22,307 nt of DNA, taken from contig NZ_CAAFRZ010000274.1 of NCBI RefSeq assembly GCF_900765565.1, forward strand, positions 1 to 22,307, read 5' to 3'. This DNA comes from an uncultured Dialister sp. Lineage in GTDB: Bacteria; Bacillota; Negativicutes; Veillonellales; Dialisteraceae. How positions within the stretch are numbered: position 1 is the stretch's first letter; every line of letters begins with the position of its first letter. The position numbers were made by a program, and so were the translations under genes. Positions 7,169-14,599 of this stretch are shown here, in pieces. The notes beneath the pieces are model-generated. The model had not been told where the DNA came from and made no database searches. It saw only the letters and a list, made by a program, of their open reading frames with translations.

Positions 7169-7605
7169 AGCAGCAGATCATCGTCATCGGCACGGAGGAC
7201 CTGCTGGAACGGACGGCCCGCTTCAAAAAAGAAGGGTGCCGGCTGGTCCAGATCCTCTGTACCCGGGTGGAGGAGGGCTACGAGCTTACCTACACCTTTG
7301 ATAAGGATTATTTCCTGTACCACCTTCGGCTTATCGTGCCTCTCACAGGATCCGTCATGAGCATTACCGGCCTCTACTGGTATGCCTTTGTCTGGGAAAA
7401 TGAAATCCATGACCTCTTCGGCCTGGATATCCGGTTCATTGCGCCGGAAGTGGACTATGGCGGCCATTTCTACCACCTGGCCCAGAAGACTCCCTGGCAT
7501 GACCTGTCGGGAGCGGTGCATGCGAAGCGGGCGGTGAAGGTCAATCTGCGGAGCGGCCTTGGCATTGATGCGTCCGTATCGAAAAGCGGGAAGGAGGATC
7601 ACTGA
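7165..7605 (+). CDS. echD: Ech hydrogenase subunit D, NuoC-like 30-kDa subunit
   Basis: The 146-residue protein matches the NuoC (30 kDa) domain that in HycE is fused to the large subunit and in Ech complexes is separate. The signature is WYAFVWENEIHDLFGLDIRF (about residues 72-91). A short C-terminal tail includes the conserved basic WHDLSGAVHAKR stretch. It carries no metal ligands and acts structurally beside EchC and EchE. Its start overlaps the echC stop by 4 bases, and its stop overlaps the echE start by one base (TGATG), so these three genes are tightly coupled. Confidence 0.92.
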   Translation: MKQQIIVIGTEDLLERTARFKKEGCRLVQILCTRVEEGYELTYTFDKDYFLYHLRLIVPLTGSVMSITGLYWYAFVWENEIHDLFGLDIRFIAPEVDYGGHFYHLAQKTPWHDLSGAVHAKRAVKVNLRSGLGIDASVSKSGKEDH

Positions 7606-8690
7606 TGGCGGAAATAACGACAGTACCCTTCGGCCCCCAGCATCCGGTGCTTCCGGAACCGATCCATCTGGACCTGGAACTGAAAGACGAAACCGTGGTG
7701 AGGGCGGTGCCCTCCATCGGCTATGTGCACCGGGGCCTGGAAAAACTGGTGGAAAAGAGAGACTTCAAGCAGTTCATTTACGTAGCGGAGCGGGTGTGCG
7801 GCATCTGTTCCTTCGGCCATGGCTGGGGCTACGCCAAGGCGGTGGAAGGGCTCATGGATATCGAAATCCCGAAGCGGGCCAGCTACCTGCGCACCATGTG
7901 GCACGAACTGTCCCGCATGCACAGCCATCTCCTCTGGTGCGGCCTGGCGGCGGACGCCATGGGATTTGAAAGCCTTTTCATGAACGCCTGGCGGATCCGG
8001 GAAATCGTACTGGACATCTTCGAAGCCACCACCGGGGGCCGGGTCATTTTCTCGGTCTGCAAAATAGGCGGCGTGCGGCGGGATATTACGGACACCATGC
8101 GGAAAGAAATCCTGGAAAAAATGAAGGAACTGAAAAAGGAAATCCACAAGATGGCCATCGTATTCCTTTACGACAATACCATCCAGAGCCGCCTGGAGGG
8201 GGTAGGAACCCTTTCCATGAACGACGCCATGGAACTGGGCTGCGTGGGCCCTATGGCCCGGGCCAGCGGGCTTCCTGTGGATTACCGCATGGCCGACGAT
8301 GAAGGAGCCTATAAAGAACTCCACTTCCATCCCATCACGGAGACCGCAGGGGACTGCCTGGCCCGGGTGAAGGTGCGGCTGGGAGAACTGGAACAGTCCA
8401 TCGATATCATTACGGGGTGCCTGGAGAACCTGCCGGACGGAGCCATCGAAGCACCGGTCCGGGGCCTGCCGCCGGTGGGTGAATTCTTCACCCGGGTGGA
8501 ACAGCCCCGGGGAGAAGCCCTGTACTACGTGAAGGGCAACGGCACAAAGAACCTGGAGCGCTTCCGCCTCCGTACACCGACGAATGCCAATCTCCCGGCC
8601 CTGGTCAAAATGCTGAAGGGCTGTGAACTGGCGGATGTGCCGAATATCATCCTCACCATCGATCCCTGCATCAGCTGTTGTGAACGGTAA
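7605..8690 (+). CDS. echE: Ech [NiFe]-hydrogenase large (catalytic) subunit
   Basis: The 361-residue catalytic subunit of a group 4 [NiFe] hydrogenase is homologous to NuoD. The nickel ligands are intact: C65 and C68 in RVCGIC, and C355 and C358 in DPCISCCER at the extreme C-terminus. This separates it from complex I NuoD, which lacks these cysteines. Other family landmarks are PFGPQHPVLPEPIHL, HRGLEK and the RMHSHLLW helix. The chain stops three residues after C358, so the C-terminal peptide that HycI-type proteases remove from many large subunits is absent. An extra cysteine (C359) follows the last ligand. Reaction: 2 H+ + 2 e- to H2, reversible. Maturation should need the Hyp proteins encoded downstream. 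Confidence 0.97.
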   Translation: MAEITTVPFGPQHPVLPEPIHLDLELKDETVVRAVPSIGYVHRGLEKLVEKRDFKQFIYVAERVCGICSFGHGWGYAKAVEGLMDIEIPKRASYLRTMWHELSRMHSHLLWCGLAADAMGFESLFMNAWRIREIVLDIFEATTGGRVIFSVCKIGGVRRDITDTMRKEILEKMKELKKEIHKMAIVFLYDNTIQSRLEGVGTLSMNDAMELGCVGPMARASGLPVDYRMADDEGAYKELHFHPITETAGDCLARVKVRLGELEQSIDIITGCLENLPDGAIEAPVRGLPPVGEFFTRVEQPRGEALYYVKGNGTKNLERFRLRTPTNANLPALVKMLKGCELADVPNIILTIDPCISCCER

Positions 8691-8740
8691 GAGTGGCTGT
8701 ATTGGTACACTATACAGTCGGATGGGGCATAAAGGTTGTA

Positions 8741-8966
8741 GGTCGGACGCCGCTTCGCTGGTCCGACCGGATTGTGGCTTTAGTAAGGCTGACGCCTTGC
8801 TAAAGCAGGGGCATAAGGTGGGCTTGCCGCTTTGCGGCTGATATATAAGCGGCCTTTGGCCGCGTTATATAAGGTTTCCCTTCCACTTAAGCGGAGCACT
8901 CCACCCGGTTGGCGAGCGCAGCGATGCCAACCCACCACCCGGCTCACGAGCGTCAGCGAGTGAGCC
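8741..8966. repeat. Cluster of six hairpins between echE and echF
   Basis: The 352-base spacer 8691-9042 holds six hairpins with different stems: GGTCGGAC (8741-8748/8761-8768), GCTTTAGTAAGGC (8777-8789/8794-8806, one wobble), GCCGC (8826-8830/8834-8838), ATATAAGCGGCC (8843-8854/8858-8870, one bulge), GGTTGGC (8907-8913/8926-8932) and GGCTCAC (8941-8947/8960-8966). The first, fifth and sixth share a 12-base loop close to GAGCG..AGCGA, inverted in the first. None has a T-run, so strong termination is not expected. They could protect mRNA ends, attenuate transcription, or be remains of mobile palindromes. Confidence 0.75.
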
Positions 8967-8992
8967 CACAACCCTTAGCCCCATGTACTCGA

Positions 8993-9021
8993 TTGACTTT
9001 ACATGTATTCCACTTTCTGAT
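8993..9021 (+). promoter_or_regulatory. Weak candidate promoter for echF-hyp
   Basis: TTGACT (8993-8998) and TCTGAT (9016-9021) are 17 bases apart. The -10 is a poor match. If used, the leader would be only about 15 bases. It offers a way to transcribe echF and hypAB independently of echA-E. Confidence 0.3.
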
Positions 9022-9042
9022 TTCATTCCATAAGGAGGATCT

Positions 9043-11076
9043 ATGAGTTTTCTGATCTATATGAAACAGGCGCTGTCCAACCTTTTCAAGCCGCCTGTCA
9101 CCACCTCCTATCCCCTGAAGCCGAAGCATTTCCTGCCCGGTGACCGGGGACGGGTGGTGAACGATATCAGCCAGTGCATCCTCTGCGGCCAGTGCATGCG
9201 GACCTGTCCTGCCGGCGCCATCACCGTGGACCGGAAGACCGGCACCTGGACCATCAATCCCTTTGCCTGCGTCCAGTGCGCCGGCTGCGTGGAAGTGTGT
9301 CCAAAGAAGTGCCTCCACATGGATCCGGAAGCGGCATCGCCGGATGTGAAGAAATCAGAGATCATCCTGTCTGTCCACCAGGAAGAAGGCACCGCTAAGG
9401 TTGAACGGAAAGTGGCGGCCATTGCCATGACGAAAAATGCCATGGACGACAGAAGTAAAATCGTTAACAACATCATCAAATGCATTTTCTGCGGCCAGTG
9501 CATGCGGAACTGCCCCACCGGTGCCATCACCGTGGACCGCCGGGCCAGGACCTGGCGCATCAATCTTGAAGCCTGCGTGAACTGCGGTACCTGCATCGAC
9601 AACTGCCCCCGGAAATGTCTGTCCCTGGGCTGCTACCTGGGGAGCCCCAGTGAAATTACGCTGCACGGTTCCATGCCTCCTATAAGGAGAAAAGTGGCTG
9701 AGGTGGCTCCGGTGGCTGAGGGGAAGGCAGCGGTGCAGAAGGCAGAAAGCACCGCGGTTAATAAGATTCAGCCAGCCATGGAAGGTGCAGAAGCGTCTCC
9801 GGCGGTGGACCTGCCGGATGAACATATCCGTATCGAAGCGGAGAAGTGTCTCTTCTGCGGGAAGTGCGAGCACAACTGCCCAGTGGGCGCTATTACGCTG
9901 GACCGGAAGAATCGGACCTGGACCATCGACCGGGAAAAGTGCATCACCTGCGGCGTCTGCGCCGACGGCTGCCCGGCCCACTGCCTCACCCTGGCGGACG
10001 CCTGGGAAGCGGGAGAAAAGAAAGAAACTCCTGCCACGTACCAGGGAAAGGTCCTGCGTCGTTCCCCGCATAGACCGGCTGGTGTAAAGGTGGCTGAGGT
10101 GGCTGAAGTGGCTCCGGTGGCTGAGGGGAAGGCAGCGGTGCAGAAGTCAGACAGCGCCGCGGTAAAGAAAGAGATTCCCGGTTCAAAGGGGGCAGAAGGT
10201 TCTTTGAACAGCACTGCGGCTCAGACTGCAAAAGCGTCTCCTGCGGTGGACCTGCCGGACAGCCATATTCGGATCGAAGCAGAGAAGTGCCTGTTCTGCG
10301 GGAAGTGCGAGCACAACTGTCCGGTGGGCGCTATTACGCTGGACCGGAAGAACCGGACCTGGACCATAGATCGGGAGAAGTGCATCACCTGCGGCGTCTG
10401 CGCCGATGGCTGCCCAGCCCACTGCCTCACCCTGGCAGATGCCTGGGAAGCGGGAGAAAAGAAAGAAACTCCTGCCACGTACCATGGAAGAGTCCTGCGC
10501 CGTCCGCCGCATAGACCGGCTGGGGTAAAGGTGGCTGAGGTGGCTCAGATGGCTCCGGTGACTGAGGGGAAGGCAGCGGCGCAGAAGTCAGATAGCGCCG
10601 CAGTAAAGAAAGAGGTTCCCGGTTCAAAGGGTGCAGAAGGTTCTTTGGATAGCACTGCGGCTCAGGCTGCACAATCGTCTCCTGCGGTGGACCTGCCGGA
10701 TGAACATATCCGGATCGAGGCGGAGAAGTGTCTCTTCTGCGGGAAGTGCGAGCACAACTGCCCGGTGGGCGCCATTACGCTAGACCGGAAGAACCGGACC
10801 TGGACTATCGACCGGGAGAAGTGCATCACCTGCGGCGTCTGCGCCGACGGCTGCCCGGCCCACTGCCTTACCCTGGCAGATGCCTGGGAAGCGGGAGAAA
10901 AGAAAGAATCTCTTGCCACATACCAGGGGAAAGTCCTGCGCCGTCCTCCGAGAAGGCCAGCGGCTCCAAAGGTGACGGAAAGTTCTGAAGTGGCCAAGGC
11001 GGCTAAAGGAAAGGCAGTGGCGCACAGGTCAGATGGCACTGAAGAAGTTCCGGGGAAGGATGGTTCCCATGCATGA
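9043..11076 (+). CDS. echF: Ech hydrogenase subunit F expanded into a five-module polyferredoxin
   Basis: The N-terminal part is a normal EchF/NuoI-like subunit: an amphipathic start, the YPLKPKHFLPGDRG entry, then a 2[4Fe-4S] module with C45/48/51/55 and C76/79/82/86. Ordinary EchF proteins stop soon after. This one has a second, divergent module (C147/150/153/157 and C178/181/184/188). Three almost identical modules follow, starting at C269, C416 and C563, each with two CxxCxxCxxxCP motifs. That predicts ten [4Fe-4S] clusters in 677 residues. The modules are joined by Ala/Val/Glu/Lys-rich linkers of about 60-70 residues, probably flexible. AAGGAGG precedes the ATG. The stop overlaps hypA by 8 bases. 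Likely role: electron entry from ferredoxin into the hydrogenase, with an added electron-storage or wire function (inferred). Confidence 0.93.
   Translation: MSFLIYMKQALSNLFKPPVTTSYPLKPKHFLPGDRGRVVNDISQCILCGQCMRTCPAGAITVDRKTGTWTINPFACVQCAGCVEVCPKKCLHMDPEAASPDVKKSEIILSVHQEEGTAKVERKVAAIAMTKNAMDDRSKIVNNIIKCIFCGQCMRNCPTGAITVDRRARTWRINLEACVNCGTCIDNCPRKCLSLGCYLGSPSEITLHGSMPPIRRKVAEVAPVAEGKAAVQKAESTAVNKIQPAMEGAEASPAVDLPDEHIRIEAEKCLFCGKCEHNCPVGAITLDRKNRTWTIDREKCITCGVCADGCPAHCLTLADAWEAGEKKETPATYQGKVLRRSPHRPAGVKVAEVAEVAPVAEGKAAVQKSDSAAVKKEIPGSKGAEGSLNSTAAQTAKASPAVDLPDSHIRIEAEKCLFCGKCEHNCPVGAITLDRKNRTWTIDREKCITCGVCADGCPAHCLTLADAWEAGEKKETPATYHGRVLRRPPHRPAGVKVAEVAQMAPVTEGKAAAQKSDSAAVKKEVPGSKGAEGSLDSTAAQAAQSSPAVDLPDEHIRIEAEKCLFCGKCEHNCPVGAITLDRKNRTWTIDREKCITCGVCADGCPAHCLTLADAWEAGEKKESLATYQGKVLRRPPRRPAAPKVTESSEVAKAAKGKAVAHRSDGTEEVPGKDGSHA
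9802..10960 (+). repeat. 441-bp in-frame tandem repeats inside echF
   Basis: Units begin at 9802, 10243 and 10684, exactly 441 bases (147 codons) apart. Each covers one 2[4Fe-4S] module plus its linker. The third is complete through the module and diverges in the linker after about 10960. The module cores have identical protein sequence over more than 60 residues, but many third-position differences in DNA. Confidence 0.95.
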
Positions 11077-11413
11077 GTACCCGGTGACGTTGGAGATTGT
11101 ACGGATTGCCGAGAATACGGCCCGGGAAAAGGGGGGCCTTGTCAAGGCCATCCACCTGGTGGTGGGGGAGGATTCCGGATTCATCGGGGAGTCCATACAG
11201 ATGTATTTTGACGTGATTTCCGAGGGCACCCTCTGTGAGGGGGCCCTCCTCACCATTAAAGATATAAAGCCGAAAATGAAGTGCGACCGCTGCGGCCGCC
11301 TTTTTGAAAGGAAACGGTTTTCCTTTACCTGTCCCTACTGCGGCGGTGACGGATCGCCTACGGAAGTGGGAAAGGAATTTTATATAGAATCAATTGATCT
11401 GGAGGTTTCATAA
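11069..11413 (+). CDS. hypA: Hydrogenase nickel-insertion protein HypA
   Basis: The 114-residue nickel metallochaperone begins with the essential Met-His-Glu, where H2 binds nickel. It carries the structural zinc site C72xxC75 and C88xxC91. I chose ATG 11069 because of this MHE start and because GGGGAAGGA (11052-11060) lies at correct spacing. The in-frame ATG at 11033 would bury the nickel-binding N-terminus. The start overlaps the end of echF, so the maturation genes are translationally linked to the hydrogenase. It works with HypB to deliver nickel to EchE after the Fe(CN)2CO group is in place. Confidence 0.96.
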   Translation: MHEYPVTLEIVRIAENTAREKGGLVKAIHLVVGEDSGFIGESIQMYFDVISEGTLCEGALLTIKDIKPKMKCDRCGRLFERKRFSFTCPYCGGDGSPTEVGKEFYIESIDLEVS

Positions 11414-12067
11414 ATGCATATGGTCAAAGCGGGGGTCATGGAAGATATCTATGCCCATAACAATCACATTGCGGAACACGTAAGAGATTACCTGATGAAA
11501 CGGGATGTATACACCATCAACGTCATGGGGGCACCGGGCACGGGGAAGACCACATCCCTGGAACATCTCATGAAACACATGAAGTCCAAGGTCTACGTCA
11601 TCGAAGGGGACATTGAGTCCGACATCGATACGGAGCGGCTTCGCAAAGAGCATGTGACGGCGGCCCAGATCAATACCTTCGGCGCCTGCCACCTGGATGC
11701 GCCGCTGGTACATAATGCGGTGCATACCATGGATTTCCAGGAAGGGGGTATCCTCTTCATTGAAAATGTGGGGAACCTGGTATGCCCGGCGGAGCTGAAT
11801 ATCGGGGAAAATATCAAAATGCTCATCGTCAGCGTGGCCGATGGCAGCGACAAGCCCTACAAGTATCCCCTGGCCTTTGAAAAGGCGGATATCATTCTCC
11901 TCAATAAAATCGACCTCATGCCTTACCTTGATTTCGACGAGGATTTCTTCATGAAAGGCCTCCGGCACCTGAACAAGCACGCCCCGGTGTTCAAGGTGAG
12001 CGGCAAGACGGGAGAAGGATACAAAGAAGCAGCTGAGTGGATTGAAAGCGCCGCAGGAAAAGCCTGA
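11414..12067 (+). CDS. hypB: Hydrogenase nickel-insertion GTPase HypB
   Basis: The 217-residue GTPase is of the SIMIBI class. The P-loop is GAPGTGKTT (39-47), and the guanine-specificity motif is NKID (164-167). The metal site in the G domain is conserved: C92-H93 in ACHLDA and C124 in ENVGNLVCPAE. It lacks the N-terminal CxxCGC nickel site and the His-rich stretch of some HypBs, so nickel storage is not expected. It starts directly after the hypA stop, with GGAGG (11401-11405) ahead. GTP hydrolysis by the dimer drives nickel transfer with HypA. Confidence 0.97.
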   Translation: MHMVKAGVMEDIYAHNNHIAEHVRDYLMKRDVYTINVMGAPGTGKTTSLEHLMKHMKSKVYVIEGDIESDIDTERLRKEHVTAAQINTFGACHLDAPLVHNAVHTMDFQEGGILFIENVGNLVCPAELNIGENIKMLIVSVADGSDKPYKYPLAFEKADIILLNKIDLMPYLDFDEDFFMKGLRHLNKHAPVFKVSGKTGEGYKEAAEWIESAAGKA

Positions 12068-12084
12068 AAATCAGGGCCTGCAAC

Positions 12085-12288
12085 CCCTGGCAATGGCCTT
12101 TGGCCAGGGCTCTGCCCTGCGGACAAGGTGGTGACTTCGTCAGGGCAAAGGCTGCCGCCTGGGCTTAAGGAAAAAATTATATAATCCGCGGCGCTATATA
12201 ATTTTATGCGCCGCACCTTGAGCCCTGGGAAGGCCATAGCCTTGCCGCAAGGCAGCGCCATGCCACGCATAGCCCCGGCCGCAGGCCG
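12085..12288. repeat. Palindrome-rich spacer between hypB and hypF
   Basis: The 291-base gap holds several hairpins: CCCTGGC/GCCAGGG (12085-12091/12103-12109), the dispersed GCGGCGC/GCGCCGC element (12181-12217), GCCTTG/CAAGGC (12239-12244/12248-12253) and CGGCC/GGCCG (12276-12280/12284-12288). Outer arms (CCTGGGCTTAAGG, and its near complement after 12216) enclose the central element. No T-run terminator is seen, so transcription may continue into hypF. Confidence 0.6.
12181..12217 (-). repeat. Dispersed GCGGCGC/GCGCCGC palindromic element, copy 2
   Basis: GCGGCGC (12188-12194) and GCGCCGC (12208-12214) flank an AT-rich loop. Read on the minus strand it begins GGTGCGGCGCA and ends TATATAGCGCCGCGGATTAT. 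It aligns closely with 1144-1180, and its right half with 21885-21904 (19 of 20 bases). Confidence 0.7.
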
Positions 12289-12358
12289 CTGCCTTGGCTG
12301 AGGCCTATTCACATGTCTGGCCTCTCAGCTGACCATCATTATCATCAGGAGGTGCCTT

Positions 12359-14590
12359 ATGTCAGACCTTGTCACATTTCGTCTTACCGTCACCGGACGG
12401 GTGCAGGGGGTGGGATTCCGTCCCTTTGTCTGCCGGATGGCGAAGGCCCTCTCCCTTACGGGATGGGTGAAAAACTGGGGCGGCATCGTGGAAATCAGGG
12501 CTTCCGGAAGAAGGGAAGCCCTTTTTGCACTGGAAAAGGGTCTCAAAGAAGCGCCGTATCCCATTTTTGTGGAGTCCATCCGGGAAGATGAGGTGCCCTA
12601 TACCGCCTTTGACGGCTTTTCCGCCATCGAAAGCGGGGGCCATGCGGTGGAGCCCCTGTTTCCGGCGGACATCGGTATCTGCCCCACCTGCAGGAAAGAG
12701 CTCCATGACCGCAGGGACCGGCACTACCGGTATCCTTTCATTTCCTGCCCCGCCTGCGGGCCCAGGTACACCATCATCCACCGCCTTCCCTATGACCGGG
12801 AAAATACCACTATGGATGGCTTCCCCCTGTGTCCGGACTGCGAGAGGGAATACCATGACGAGAATGACCGCCGCTGCCACGGGGAGACCATCAGCTGCCC
12901 CGCCTGCGGGCCCCTCCTCACGGCGGACCTGAAGGACGGCCATCCCCTTTCCGGGGAGGAGGCCATGGAAAGGGCGGTATCCCTGGTGAAAGAGGGAAAT
13001 ATCATTATGGTGAAATCCATGGGCGGCTTTCACCTGGTGTGCCGGGGGGATCTGGCCAATGCGGTTATCCGGCTGCGGCAGCTGAAGCATCGGGAAGGAA
13101 AGCCCTTTGCCCTCATGGTCCATTCCCTGGAGGAGGCAGAAAAACTCTGCAGTCTCACGGAGGAAGACCGGCGCCTCCTGACATCCCCGGCCTGTCCCAT
13201 CGTGCTTTGCCGGCCGAAGGAGGCACCCCTTCCTTCTGTGGCAGAAGGGGTGCCCCGGCTGGGGCTCTTTCTCCCTTCCAACGGGTTCTACGATATCCTT
13301 ACGGAGGAGGTGGCGGCACCCCTCATCGTGACCAGCGCCAATATTTCCAAAGAGCCGGTCCTCTATAAAGACGAGGAAGCCCATGCATGGTTCCAGAGCC
13401 ACCGGGTGTCCGGCTTTTTTACGAATAACCGGGACATCCTCCGCCCCGCCGATGACAGCGTCATGAAGGCGGAAGGAAACCATGTGGACCTGGTGCGCAG
13501 GACCCGGGGATTCCTGCCGGAGCCGGTGATCCGAAACGGCCCGGAGGGACAGGTGCTGGCCATGGGGGCGGACATGGAGCCTTCTTTCTGCCTTACCGGC
13601 GGCGGCCGCCTGTATCCCGGGGAACTGCCCTGCGACTTTCTCTACGGCTCCTCCAAAGAAACCTTCCTCCATATGGAGGAAGACTGGGAGCATATGCTCG
13701 GCATCCATCCGGAGAAGATTCTCTGCGACCTCCATCCCATGTATGAATCGGCTTTCATGGCGGAAGAAATGGCGGGGGACCGGGGCATTCCCTGTATTTC
13801 CGTGCAGCACCACCATGCCCATGCGCTCTCGGTGATGGCGGAACATGGGCTTTCCGGGAAAGCGGCGGCCTTTGTCTTTGACGGCACCGGCTGCGGCACG
13901 GACTATTCCATCTGGGGCGGGGAGATTCTTCTTCTCGAAGGGACGGACATGAAACGGGCAGGGCACCTGGATGGAATCCCCATGATTGGCGGGGACCTGT
14001 CCATGGCCCAGGCCTGGAAGAGCGCCTTCTGCAGCCTCGTGGCCAGCGGGGAAACGTCCGACGATCCCCGGTTTCCGGTGGTGGAAAATGCGGTGCACCA
14101 GGGCATGAACTGCGTCAATAATTCCTCCATGGGCCGTCTCTTTGACAGCGCCTCCGCCATTCTCCACCTGAAGGAAGAGAACCGGTACAAGGGAGAATGT
14201 GCCATGGCCCTGGAAAGGGCGGCGGAAGAAGCCCTGATGGAAGGACGGAAGCCGCTTCCCCTTCATCTCACCCTGGATGATCATGACGGACAGCTCATCT
14301 GGGACAGGGCGGACCTCATCCATGGCCTGGTGGCGACGGATGGTAAAATAAAAGAAGGAGCCCTGGGCTTTCACCGGGCCATAGTGGAAATGGTGGTGAA
14401 AAGCGCAGAGCTTTTAGGAGTGGAGCAGGTCATCCTGACGGGAGGCTGCTTCCACAACAGTATTTTATGGAATGAAACGCAAAATGCTTTGGAAAAGAAG
14501 CATTTCAAAGTCTATGGCAATGAAAAGGTCCCTTGCGGTGACGGGGGGATTTCCCTGGGGCAGGCCTGGTATGGCCTTCTCAAGGGGTGA
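12359..14590 (+). CDS. hypF: Carbamoyltransferase HypF
   Basis: The 743-residue enzyme uses carbamoyl phosphate and ATP to make the carbamoyl group that becomes cyanide ligands of the active-site iron. Domains in order: acylphosphatase (about 5-92, with GVGFRPF including R21, and N39); two zinc fingers (C108/C111/C130/C133 and C158/C161/C180/C183); a YrdC-like domain (about 200-385, KSMGGFHLVCRG and TSANISKEP); and a Kae1/TobZ-like carbamoyltransferase domain (about 395-743, with HHHAH near residues 484-488 and FDGTGCGTD). Length is normal and no key residue is missing. AGGAGG (12347-12352) precedes the start. It is separated from hypB by a palindrome-rich gap but runs tightly into hypC. Confidence 0.97.
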   Translation: MSDLVTFRLTVTGRVQGVGFRPFVCRMAKALSLTGWVKNWGGIVEIRASGRREALFALEKGLKEAPYPIFVESIREDEVPYTAFDGFSAIESGGHAVEPLFPADIGICPTCRKELHDRRDRHYRYPFISCPACGPRYTIIHRLPYDRENTTMDGFPLCPDCEREYHDENDRRCHGETISCPACGPLLTADLKDGHPLSGEEAMERAVSLVKEGNIIMVKSMGGFHLVCRGDLANAVIRLRQLKHREGKPFALMVHSLEEAEKLCSLTEEDRRLLTSPACPIVLCRPKEAPLPSVAEGVPRLGLFLPSNGFYDILTEEVAAPLIVTSANISKEPVLYKDEEAHAWFQSHRVSGFFTNNRDILRPADDSVMKAEGNHVDLVRRTRGFLPEPVIRNGPEGQVLAMGADMEPSFCLTGGGRLYPGELPCDFLYGSSKETFLHMEEDWEHMLGIHPEKILCDLHPMYESAFMAEEMAGDRGIPCISVQHHHAHALSVMAEHGLSGKAAAFVFDGTGCGTDYSIWGGEILLLEGTDMKRAGHLDGIPMIGGDLSMAQAWKSAFCSLVASGETSDDPRFPVVENAVHQGMNCVNNSSMGRLFDSASAILHLKEENRYKGECAMALERAAEEALMEGRKPLPLHLTLDDHDGQLIWDRADLIHGLVATDGKIKEGALGFHRAIVEMVVKSAELLGVEQVILTGGCFHNSILWNETQNALEKKHFKVYGNEKVPCGDGGISLGQAWYGLLKG

Positions 14591-14599
14591 GGAGGAACT

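Noticed and set aside
3888..8690. Reading the membrane and NuoB/C/D-like genes as respiratory complex I
   Set aside because: EchE has both nickel-ligand CxxC pairs. There are no NuoE/F/G, NuoA, NuoJ or NuoK genes, and hyp maturation genes adjoin.
3888..8690. Formate hydrogenlyase (Hyc/Hyf)
   Set aside because: There is no formate dehydrogenase or HycB-like gene. EchD and EchE are separate proteins rather than a fused HycE, and the gene order is that of Ech.
8741..8966. Transcription terminator between echE and echF
   Set aside because: None of the hairpins is followed by a T-run. Full transcription stop is unlikely, though attenuation remains possible.
9802..10960. Regular direct repeats considered as a CRISPR array or satellite DNA
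   Set aside because: The period is 441 bp, the sequence is in-frame coding with intact cysteine motifs, and the differences are synonymous.
12362..14374. 670-codon minus-strand frame opposite hypF
   Set aside because: It mirrors a strongly conserved GC-rich gene; its translation is His/Gly/Pro-rich with no domain and no start signals.
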